64,000 nucleotides of DNA from Parasponia andersonii. Lineage: Eukaryota; Streptophyta; Magnoliopsida; Rosales; Cannabaceae. Under the pieces are notes generated by a model. The model searched no databases and had not been told where the DNA came from. It worked only from the letters and a program-made list of their open reading frames with translations. The number at the start of each line of letters is the position of its first letter. Position 1 is the first letter of the stretch. The position numbers and the translations under genes are program-made. Location: NCBI GenBank assembly GCA_002914805.1, contig JXTB01000017.1:1406026-1470025 (forward strand), read 5' to 3'. Below are positions 10,587-19,839 of the stretch, one piece after another.

Positions 10587-11180
10587 TGTAAATACTAAGA
10601 TTTATAATTAAATTTATAGATGGTCCTTAACCACTTATGATTCTAAATCTACAAAAGAGCAAAAAAAATTGGTTAATTCTCTGGGTTGTAATCATGAGAA
10701 TTGCCTACATACCTTTTGTAGGGATCCCTGATATAATTTTGATTTCTTTATTCCCGTGCAAAAGAATAAAAGATCTGGGTTGTAATCATGAGAATTGCCT
10801 ACATACCTTTTGTAGGGATCCCTGATATAATTTTGATTTCTTTATTCCCGTGCAAAAGAATAAAAGATTAGTAGGGGTCGTATGTAGAGAGAATAGAATG
10901 GGATATGGAGATGTTGAATGAAGAAGAAGACTATATTTATAAGTAAATAAGAGGTATTTTATAAATAAGAAACTCTATTAATTAGATAAATAATAATAGT
11001 ATTTTGGGTAACCTAATCAAAATAAGATACTTATTAGATAATATCTGATTTGAAATATAATTAAACTGATATTAATAAATAATAATTATTTCTGATATAG
11101 GGGACTCCATAAAAGCACAAATACTTTTTGTAGGCTCAAAATAGGTCATAAAATAAGTTATACGAATTTTATCCCTAACA
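10587..11180 (-). repeat. 5' LTR of the LARD-like element (right copy on the plus strand)
   Basis: Paired with 8046-8523 and longer by about 116 bp, mainly because of a perfect tandem duplication (10681-10868). On the minus strand it starts TGTTAGGGATAAAATTCG and ends TTTACA. Confidence 0.85.
10681..10868. repeat. Perfect 94-bp tandem duplication within an LTR
   Basis: Two copies of a 94-bp unit beginning CTGGGTTGTAATCATGAG and ending AATAAAAGAT lie head to tail (10681-10774 and 10775-10868). I found no difference between them on reading, while the two host LTRs differ at many sites, so the duplication is much younger than the insertion. It creates the appearance of a 62-codon frame that I do not take as a gene. 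Confidence 0.9.
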
Positions 11181-12416
11181 ATTTACATGAATTATTACAG
11201 GGTTACTATACAAATTTTTTTACTCTTTTCAATTCCAAAAACACATATTTGTTCTTTCTTTCTCCTAAATCTTTAGTCATATTTAGATTATTCTTTTTTA
11301 TTTTTTTTTTCCAGGCCTTCTAATTCCCTAAATCCTAATATTTTCTAATTATATTCCATTTTTTCTCCTAATAAATTTAACATTTCTTTTACAGCAATGT
11401 TTTTTTTTTTTAACCATTTTCTAAGCAACAAACATGGAATCCAATTAAAAAAAGTGCAAGATAGCAAACTAAAATAATTAGCAAAACCAAGCAAGAAAAT
11501 TGAAAAAAAACCACAAGCACACAAGCATTTTATCTTCTGTTCAAGATAATACTTTTCAATTCAATCAATTATATCCTGAATAAAAGGTAAACCCAAGCTA
11601 ACTTTCATATTTTATATAATATTAATTTATCACAAAATAAAAATATTTTTTTTTCAATTTTCTTGTTTGGTTTTGCCGATTTTTTTAGTTGGTTATCTCT
11701 CATCTCTTTTTTTTTTTAATTGGATTCCCTGTTTGTTTGTTGCTTAGAAAATGGTAAAAACAGAGAAAAAAAAAACATTTCTGTAAAAAAATGCAAAAAA
11801 AATGTTAAAAGTCAGAAAAAAAAAAACATTTCTGTTAAAAAATGTTAAAGTTATTAGGAGAAAAATATGGAAGATAATTACAAAATATTAGGATCTAAGG
11901 AATCAGATGGTTTGGAAAAAAATAAAAAAGAATAATTTAAATTTGACTAAAGATTTAGGAGAAAGAAAAAATAAATTAGTGTTAAAATTTAAAAACGTAA
12001 AAAAATTTGGATAGCAAACCTTTAATAATTCACGTAAGTAATGACTTATTTTTGTTGTTCAAAAATATAATTTTTAGCAAATAGTAGAAAGAAAGAGTGT
12101 CCAAAAGAGTCCTTAGAATTGCCCATGTAATATATACGCTCAGGAATGTCTTGGCTATGTTTTTATGCCTAACCAGTTGGCAAGTTGGGAAGTGGAATTA
12201 ACAAGCAGAGAATCCCATGACAAAGGAACGCCTCCAACCATGGTATATAAAGTCTATATATTTTATATATTAATATATGTCTCTGTACAAAATAATTCCA
12301 TGGTAGCATTCCGCGAAATTTTGATTCGTTTAGTTTATAATAAAATAATAATGTAGATGATGCAGGTTTGTAATTTAATTAATTATATAACAAATATCCC
12401 TGTGGGTACCTTTTAG

Positions 12417-12474
12417 CTAATTAGCTTTCATATTTTCCCCCCCCCCCCCCTCAAAATTAACTAATTAGCTTTCA
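12417..12474. repeat. 14-bp direct repeat flanking a C14 run at the ATH1 stop codon
   Basis: CTAATTAGCTTTCA occurs at 12417-12430 and 12461-12474 and brackets a run of 14 cytosines (12437-12450). On the gene's strand this is a G14 run about 20 bases after the stop codon TGA (12474-12472), so the second repeat copy overlaps the end of the ATH1 coding sequence. Confidence 0.9.
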
Positions 12475-14613
12475 GTTCACGTTGTATCTTTGATTGTTGG
12501 TACTAACGAGGAGGTGGCTGATTTGATTGCTTTCGGTGTTGTCGTTTCGACGAGCTTTTCTTCTGTTCAGCTCTGCGTACATTTCCTCTATCATTGGCTT
12601 CCATAGCCGGACTCGGGCGTTTATAAACCAGTTAGATACCTATTTGGTTGAGAAAACGACAACAAAATAAACCACTCATATGGGAAAACGACAACACAGA
12701 AAAAAAAAACATGAAAAGAAACACGCTCAAATGCATCAAAGGAAAAAAGGAAAAAAAAAAAAGGAAAGAGGACTACCTGGTTTCTTGTCAACCCACTTTT
12801 TACTGCAAGCAAGTGTTTTTCAGCATCTTTAGGATACCTGAAAATAATAGTAATAATAATTATTAAAAAAAACCAATAGAGGAATGGAGACTTTCTTACT
12901 TTAATCTATTCAGAATAATGATATCATGACCAAATTTACTACTAAAAGACTAAGAAAGCTCACGGATGAAGGAAGTTCTGAAACATCCAAGCTCGTAAAA
13001 CTGAGACAGATCTTTCAGGCAAGCCTCTTTGGGGTCTCCATAACTGATGATCTTTCTTTTTGAGCTGCTGAAGAGCCCATTGCTTTTGAATAAAAGACGT
13101 CTCGAACGACTTTTCGGTGCCTCCTGCAGAGTCGAAATTCGTTGCTCCCATTGCGAGGCAATGGCTACTAATCCTCTCTCTCAAATTTTTGTACAATAAG
13201 GAGAGTGTATGAAGGGCAAAACGAGCATGTATTTGAGGGTCTAACTCGGTCGCTGCGTGAAAGGCTGATACAACTGTATGAATCTCATCCAAGCATTGGT
13301 TGTAGCGTTCATCAACCTGAGTCAAATCAATGAAAGTCAACATTAACAATGGCCTTCAAATGAAATGCCAAAATCCCATTTGAGAATACATAGCAATAGA
13401 TTGATAAATCGAGCGAACAGCATAAATCGGTATAGACATTTGCTTGTTTACTAGCTCAAATTTCAATTAAGAGTACTTTGTTTAGCGGCTCAAGCCAATA
13501 AAAATGACATACCATTTGTAGCAAAGCCAACAGCTTGGCTCTCTTAGCCTCAAGAGCTCGTCGTTGCAAAGCGGGTTCCATTTCCCCTTCGAGCCTGCCA
13601 TCCGAGGTGGAATCCATTTGTGACATTGAAGAGAATGGTGTGTCTGATCCAGCCAATGAGCCAGAGTTCATCAAGTAACTTGAATGGTCAATGTTTTCCA
13701 GTGAAAAGCTCGCAATCTGAGCAAGAATTTCCTGAATAGCAGAAAGATATCTGGATCCTAATATCAATTGGGAGAGTTGAAGAGGTCTGCAAGAGGCGAA
13801 ACTCAGAGAAAGGTCCTCGCTGTCGCAAGAAGTTCGTTCTGAAGCCAGCATTTTTTCGCTGTTTAAAGAGTTGTGAGGCACTGCAGAGCGAGACATGTCC
13901 GAGCATTGGCTTAGAATGGTCATCCCGGTAATGACAGAAGGCTGAGATGTGGCCAGAGTCAGGGAAAGCTCGTTACTGAATTTGGAAGAGCCGTAAGATT
14001 GGACTGTGGCTAAAGTGGCATCGTTATTATCCGGTGGTATCCAACCATTTGGAGCATATGGTTGATGAAACTCCGAAGTTTTCCCAATTAGCTCTAACGG
14101 AGCAGAGTACTTATGGATATCCCACTGATTGGTAACGAAACCAAGCACTCGATTATCATCCTGACCGCGGTTTAATGAGGCTGGAAACCGCGAATTGAAA
14201 GTGTTTTCATTCGAAACGAAATGGGATAGAACTTCCGATGAATAGATTGGAGGAACCGAAATGGCTAAGTTGTTAAGGTTTTCTTGAAGGCCAGCAGCCT
14301 TAGCAGCCATGTAGTTAGCAACAGAACCAGCGGAGTTTGGCGTTTCCTCTTGAAACTCGGAGCTAGAAATGGCACTTAAACCGCTGCCTAGTGAGGTAGT
14401 GTCTCTGGAGAAATACCTGTTGTATGAACTGATTAATGGATTAGAACTGAGATTACCAGCTAGATTTGTGACATGAAGATCATCAGCATGATGATCAAAT
14501 AGATAGGATTGAAGAACAAAAGAGTTCATAGTTGAATTCGGTGAAATCTCATCCATGACTACAGAACTTCGGCTTGTCATCTCTGGTGTTATGTTAAAGG
14601 TTTGATCTTCCAT
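12472..14613 (-). CDS. ATH1: ATH1, BELL-class (TALE) homeodomain transcription factor, 4 exons, 560 aa
   Basis: Coding exons on the minus strand are 14613-13513, 13316-12964, 12837-12777 (61 bp, the usual size of this BELL exon) and 12639-12472. All introns are GT-AG and in phase. The start is ATG 14613 (MEDQTFN). Residues about 216-221 carry an ELSLTLA (ZIBEL-like) motif, the SKY box ([14 protein letters not shown]) is near 286-300, the BELL domain about 350-420, and the TALE homeodomain about 460-525 with the PYP three-residue insertion at 485-487 and [12 protein letters not shown] in helix 3. The match to ATH1, and not to other BELL proteins, rests on the SKY/BELL segments and the gene's overall plan. 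ATH1 acts in the nucleus, pairs with KNOX proteins, and in Arabidopsis is linked to meristem maintenance, stem growth and flowering repression. The gene looks whole. Confidence 0.93.
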
Positions 14614-14736
14614 TTCACCACCCAAAAGGGTAACTAAGAATTAGACCAAAACTACCTTCATATTCTATGGCTTTATGATATCTCTCAAGCCAGGATCCTC
14701 TGTTTGGATTATAATCCGTTCACAAGTATTATTCAC
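14614..14736 (-). other. ATH1: ATH1 5'-UTR exon part with splice acceptor
   Basis: Upstream of the ATG the leader is intact to a strong acceptor: a pyrimidine-rich TTTTTAACTTTCAG ending at 14737, followed by GTGAATAATACTTG. An intron in the 5' leader is therefore likely. An in-frame TTG at 14625 is not a start. Confidence 0.6.
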
Positions 14737-16118
14737 CTGAAAGTTAAAAAGTAATACACAAACTATAAACAACAAAATATAGCACAATTAACATGAGAAT
14801 GTGGCAGCTAAAAAGGATGGTTTTAAATAATCTGACATCGTTTACTTTTCATTCTAACTCTTTTTAAGAGGCAAAGAGAGATTAAGTGGTTTGATCCCAA
14901 GCAAATTTCTACTTCGATGGAAAGTTCTTAAGACGAGTTCAAAATGTATGCATCCATCTCTATTCCACTACTATGCTTTCTTTTGATACTTGGGTTGTTG
15001 AACCCTAAGCTCCTTGCCCATACAAAATTTTTATCTTGAACTCCTATATGAGGAGGTCCAATTTCCCTCATGAGATACACGTTACTGAAGTTAAGCAACA
15101 GAGATGAAACAAAACGACAGCAGTTCTCAGCTCAAAACATAAATTATACAAAAGAAGAAGTAGAAAACGACAGTAAAGTGGTACTTACAATAAGCTTCCA
15201 AAAGAACTTGAAATGTCGGTATCAAGAACTAATTTGTAGAAAGATAATAGAAGAGGGAAATAATACTAACAGAACAAATGCCATTAAGGTGAAAAAAAAA
15301 AAAGGCTCACCTTGTATCCATTACCAGTGGAGCTATAACGGATCAAGTGAGTGAGAATGAAGTTGTCCCCAACAAAGCTTTTCAAGGCAAAAATGATGAG
15401 GTTAGGCAGTTTCAAAGCAGATTCATGGGATTGTCCCAAATCAGACCTTATAAAATTTCCAAAGTCGAAAAGATAAAGTTGTCTTGATACGGATTGACAC
15501 CATATGTATGCTTCTTTAGGTACCAAAAATAGGCAAATGCAGCACAAAGTTCAGAAGGTATCCTTGGTCCATCTTTGTACGCAAAAGAGCACAAACAAGC
15601 AAAAATAAATAAAAAATACAAATAAAAAAGCACAATCAAAAGCCAGATAAAGTGGTAAAAGAAAAACTTGTAACTTTAACAAAAAGAACGGGGGGAAAAG
15701 GCCAACAAGCTCTCATGCATTATCCCCACCTTTCTCAAACTACAACAAACGAAAACCCAATAGGAAAAGTAGAATTTTCTTCTTCAAGAACCCAAAACCC
15801 AAGAAACTGAACTACAGTCCTGGACCCATTACTACAAGATTTATGATCTCTCTCTTACTCAGGCCACAAGATTTAAAAGCTCAAAATCATAAATGGGTAT
15901 TGAAAGAAAAGGACACCCATCTCAGAAAACCCCATAAAAAAGCCATAGAAATTATTAAAAAAATAGGAAAAAAGATAAATGTCCTTTTTTTAGAGGTAAA
16001 AATGAAATGTCTTTCCTCATAGATGTATATGATTGAAATGAATGAATTGGTTTGTTTGGACTTTTGGACCCATTAATTAAGATAGGGAGTAAGAAGAGCC
16101 ACACAAGGGACAAGCCTT

Positions 16119-16122
<4 letters not shown>

Positions 16123-16157
<35 letters not shown>
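16123..16157. repeat. TA microsatellite
   Basis: About 17 uninterrupted TA units upstream of ATH1. Confidence 0.95.
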
Positions 16158-16165
<8 letters not shown>

Positions 16166-16488
16166 CGATTGAGAGTAAAGAAAGGAAAAAAAAAAAAAGG
16201 AAGGGAAAGACACTAGTGTTGTGTTGCAGGGCAGTGGCACTCATTTGTGTTGCAGGCTTTAAAGGGCCCATCCCCCCCTCCTTTGCTTGCCTCATGACTC
16301 TGAACTCCTTTGTCCTCCTTACCCCCTCTCATTATCTGCTTCTCTCTGCAATCATCATAATCAAAATATCTGGATTCCCCTCTGCTCCATTTTCTGTTCA
16401 TGCCAGGTCCCTTCACCATCATACTCCTCCTCATTAACTTTTATTGAATTATTATTATTATTATTTATCTATATATATAATGTACGTG

Positions 16489-16511
16489 TAGAGAGAGAGA
16501 GAGAGAGAGAG
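16489..16511. repeat. GA microsatellite
   Basis: About 11 GA units, reading CT on the ATH1 strand, 1.9 kb upstream of the ATH1 start codon. Confidence 0.95.
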
Positions 16512-16599
16512 TAAGTAGGAAAGCACCAAAGCTTTGATATTTTTTTTCAAAAAAATGTAATCTTCAGAATCTAGCAAATATAAAGGGCTTTAAAAGCTA

Positions 16600-17425
16600 G
16601 CCACAGCGAATCAATCAATGAAAAAGAAAGTACTGTTGTAAACAGTGTACTTCTGAGAAAGACAGCAAAAGGGGTTTGAAAGGATGATGCAAGCAAACCC
16701 CAAAGGTCACGAGAAAATCCGGTGGAGAAATCTTTAGAACGAATTTACGTAAAGGAAGACAAGGGATCACCAATTACTAAGCCTCACACTAACTCTTAAG
16801 TTCTACTACTCTAGCTATTTATATAGTGTTATCATTGTTTTTATTTTAATTTCTTACTAGATAAAAAAATCAGATCCTACGTATAAATGATGATGATGAT
16901 GATCATCGATAAATAAGACCCGTCAAAAGTCATAAAGAGACGACGCAGTTAAGCCTACGTGATCCTCCTTTACTTCTCGGATCATGATTTTTTTAAATAT
17001 TAATTAAACACAATGTATATATTTTCTTAAGTAATTATTACCATGCCCTACTTCCTGATGTGATGCCTAAAATCTTCCTTCAAACAAGTTCAACCTGTTA
17101 CAAGATCCTGGCACGTTTTCAGAGAAAAAGATTTAAAAAAAGATAAAAAAACATTAAGTTGATGATGCAAAATAAAATAAAATCATTGGCACAAAAGGCT
17201 GAACTTTTTCTTTTTGTTAAATAAGAATTTTACAATATGTGGCAAATAGTTCATGGTCTGTGATGAACTCATAAGACTATAAGATCATAGCATAATTAGC
17301 TGCTTGATCGTTAATTGTTATATTTAGCGCCGTTGATGGTCACTTTTAAATTTTATTTTTAATTTTTAGGAAATTATCGTAAGTTAATTACATATATAGT
17401 AAAAAGGATTTCAACGAACCTTTTG
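16600..17425. other. AT-rich intergenic sequence upstream of ATH1
   Basis: I see no gene or clear repeat. A TGATGATGATGATGATCATC stretch (about 16887-16906) is the only notable simple sequence. Confidence 0.4.
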
Positions 17426-18009
17426 TGCTTCTGGAAAGGGTAAAGGCACAAATAATTCATGAACTATTGAATTTGTAGTGATTTAGTTCTCAAAATTTAG
17501 GTTTTAATTTTTTCAATTTGAATCAATTTGGTTCATAAATTGTATAAATTACAATATATTGTTACATTTTTAACAAAAAACAAAAGTTCATAAATTGTAT
17601 AAATTACAATATATTGTTACATTTTTAACAAAAAACAAAAGTGAGGAACGTGATAGGATCTGAAAGTGTATTTGTAAAGTAATTTCAGAATTTTAAGCAT
17701 AAAAATAATCAATCGTAATAAAATTTTTTTAAATTTGTAGTTCTAAGAACTCTAAAAATATAAATAATATATTTTTCCTTCTCTCCAAATTCTCTCTTTT
17801 AGTCTATTTTAACTTAAATGTACTTTTAAATACTACAACATGCTCTTAATATGCGTTTTTTGTAAGAAATTTAATAGCACGTTATAATTTAGATAGTTAA
17901 AGAACTAAACTACTTCAAATTAAAAAATTCAAGATCTTAATTATCACAATTAAAACTTTGATGATCAAATTGTCACAATTTGTATGGTTTATGGACCATT
18001 TGTGCCTAA
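17426..18009. mobile_element. Small inverted-repeat element (MITE-like), possibly MULE-type
   Basis: Imperfect terminal inverted repeats: the left reads GGCACAAATAATTCATGAAC (from about 17444), and the right, reverse-complemented, reads GGCACAAATGGTCCATAAAC (from about 18006). The similarity continues inward through AATTTG and a TTTAGTTCTCAAA versus TTTGATCATCAAA segment. AACCTTTTG occurs at 17417-17425 and 18010-18018 and may be a 9-bp target duplication, although 16 bp of non-matching sequence lies between it and the left repeat. No coding capacity. Confidence 0.5.
17531..17640. repeat. 55-bp tandem duplication
   Basis: Two nearly identical copies of a unit starting GTTCATAAATTGTATAAATT (17531 and 17586) and ending AACAAAAAACAAAA lie inside the MITE-like element. 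Confidence 0.9.
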
Positions 18010-19302
18010 AACCTTTTGGAAATCTCAAGTTAAATTTTTGATTGTTTTTTTTTAATCAATTATTTCCCTACTATTAACATTTATCAAATATATAGGTATT
18101 AACTAAGTTAAACTTTGGAAGAATCAAAGAAAAATGATATATTTATTAGATGTGTCGAGCCTAATTAAATTAATGAATATCACCCGACAATTTTTTTTAT
18201 GTTTATTTTTACTAGTAAGGAGTGTATTTCTTTTTTTAAGTTTTTGCACGCATATTTCGGTTTCTCTAATTTTCTTAGTATTAAAAGTATTAGAATGTTG
18301 AATTTAGGTAAGAGAGATAACAGAGAGAAATCAAAATTTTGAGAATTGTGAAGTGTGAGTTCTTCTTATAATTCTGCTTGTTTATCGTAGTAAAACTTAA
18401 ACAGCCAATAAAATATATAGTTCTCACATTAAGAGAGTGAGCCTTATAAATTTATATTATATGTGTTTTCTTACTGTCCCTTTCTATTTTACTCTTAATT
18501 GTATACGATAAGGCATGTAATCCCTAAAATATTGTTGTAATAATCTGATTGGATAACCAACCACACGACTGACACAATATTAATAAATCCAAAAGGATTG
18601 GATATAAATTTTGAAAATCCGTTGATTGATAGAACTAGATCACATAAGATATTTAGAAATCTAATACAATCACTTCATACCAATATTGAAGACCACTTTA
18701 AATTATGGGATAATATCAAAATAAACCCACCATATTTAGCATTTTTGCCCAAAAAAAAAACCCAACACTTTTGTAATAATGTCAAATAACATATTCCATT
18801 TCTATTTAATTTCACTGAATCCATGTATATAACCAAAATTAGAATTAAAACTGCTAAATATATATTTTTAACTTTTGAAATCAGACAATATAATTCATAA
18901 AATAAATTATTATGTGTTAGAAGGCTGTTACAATTGGATATCCTAGAAATTATAGACTATTATTAGTATACAAATTTGCCTGCTAATCACGTGGATATCT
19001 ATTGATAATTTTTAAGAGAAAAGATATTTCTTTAACAATTTCAAACACTAATTTTGATTGTAAATGTGAATTTTATTAGATTTGATAGAAAAATAAAAAT
19101 AAAATGTATTATTTAATATTAATAGACTGACATGAGTCTTGATCCGAAAAAAGCTTTAGATAATGGGTTTTTTCTTTGGAATTATCCCTTTAAAATATCG
19201 CATTTAGATTAAAAAAAATCTTGAGAAATTATGATGTGTGTCCACTTTTTAAAATTGGTATTAGTAAATGACGCCATTTACTAATTTATACTTTAATGAT
19301 CT

Positions 19303-19334
<32 letters not shown>

Positions 19335-19839
19335 ATGTCCATTTTTTTAGTGCAAGTCTTAGTATTTCATTTTATTGTCCTTCACGGTTATCAACAGGAA
19401 ATCGTTACTGAGTAGTACATTTATTTTTTCTGTTAGTATATTTTTATACATACCACATTGTAATCTTAATTTTTGGTAAATATAATTTGAGTTGTGGTAT
19501 AATATCTTTTATGAGATTGGTATATCTCACAGGATTTTATGAAAATAGTTATATATAAATATAAATATATTGTAAATTGAGTATTTAAGTTCGTTAGATA
19601 TCTTTTTATAAGTAGTAGAAGATCCGTCAACAGCTTATATTGCACCCAAGAAGCATCCACAGAAAAAAAAAAAAAAATCTTTCAGCATGCTAAATTATTT
19701 ATAATTTTTTTTATTTTTGTAACAATTTTTATTATGAAGTTTCGAACTTGCCTCTGATAATTTTATAATTAGTTGAGGTTTATCTATTAATTGGTTGAGT
19801 TTTATCAACTAATCGGTTGATGTTTAGTCTATTGGTGTG
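18010..19839. other. AT-rich intergenic sequence
   Basis: No gene is seen. It holds a TA microsatellite with interruptions (about 19302-19335) and, at 19778-19825, several copies of a loose ATTGGTTGAGTTT word. Short open frames here have no coding character. Confidence 0.4.

Larger units (their letters stand above)
8046..11180 (-). mobile_element. Non-autonomous LTR retrotransposon (LARD-like), minus strand
   Basis: Two direct repeats of about 480 and 594 bp flank 2.06 kb of non-coding DNA. The element is bounded by a perfect 5-bp target duplication ATTTA (8041-8045 and 11181-11185). Read on the minus strand it begins TGTTAGGGATAAAATTCG and its LTR ends in TTTACA. Next to the 5' LTR is a likely primer-binding site related to TTTGGCGCCCACCGTGGG, and just inside the 3' LTR is the purine tract GAGGAGTGGAGGAGTAAA. 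No gag or pol is present, so it depended on another element. The LTRs differ visibly, so it is not young. Confidence 0.85.
7941..12124. mobile_element. MULE-like foldback/MITE element with arms of about 400 bp, split by an LTR element
   Basis: The left end (from 7941, AGGTAATGCTAAGG) and the reverse complement of the right end (from 12124, GGGCAATTCTAAGG) are the same sequence. The match continues through CACTCTCTCTTTCTA, CTAAAAAT and AATAAGTCATTA up to 8045. It then jumps over the LARD and resumes at 11186 (GAATTATTACAGGG versus GAATTATTAAAGG), continuing through CCAAATTTTTTTAC, TCCTAAATCTTTAGTC, TTTCTAAGCAACAAAC and CAATTAAAAAAAG to about 11480. The right arm is about 11650-12124. Flanks are ATATAATAT (7932-7940) and ATGTAATAT (12125-12133), an 8/9 match, the 9-bp duplication size of Mutator-like elements. 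Without the inserted LARD it is about 1.04 kb. It has no coding capacity, so it is non-autonomous. Confidence 0.8.
14740..16600 (-). promoter_or_regulatory. ATH1 leader intron(s) and promoter region
   Basis: No protein-coding gene is evident here. A likely donor GTGAGCC at 15310 follows CACTGGTAATGGATACAAG on the minus strand, ending a 220-bp block (15311-15530) of balanced composition that could be an upstream leader exon. Further up are a TA microsatellite (16123-16157), a block of mixed sequence (16210-16440) and a GA run (16489-16511) that reads CT-rich on the gene strand, typical of plant leaders or core promoters. The transcription start is not resolved. Confidence 0.4.

Noticed and set aside
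10637-10825. 62-codon frame
   Set aside because: It is created by the perfect 94-bp duplication inside an LTR and repeats its own peptide.
12165-12356. Plus-strand frame MPNQLASWEVEL as a gene
   Set aside because: Short, no motif, and located in the probable 3' flank of ATH1 on the other strand.
14614-14625. Four extra N-terminal codons for ATH1 starting at 14625
   Set aside because: The codon at 14625-14623 is TTG, not ATG. The first ATG in frame is at 14613.
15284-15547. Open frame upstream of ATH1 as a separate gene
   Set aside because: No recognisable domain. It ends at a likely splice donor and lies in the ATH1 leader region, so a leader exon is the better reading.
16213-16514. Overlapping open frames on both strands in the ATH1 promoter
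   Set aside because: Both strands are open over the same short segment and no motif is recognised. This is typical of chance frames in simple sequence.
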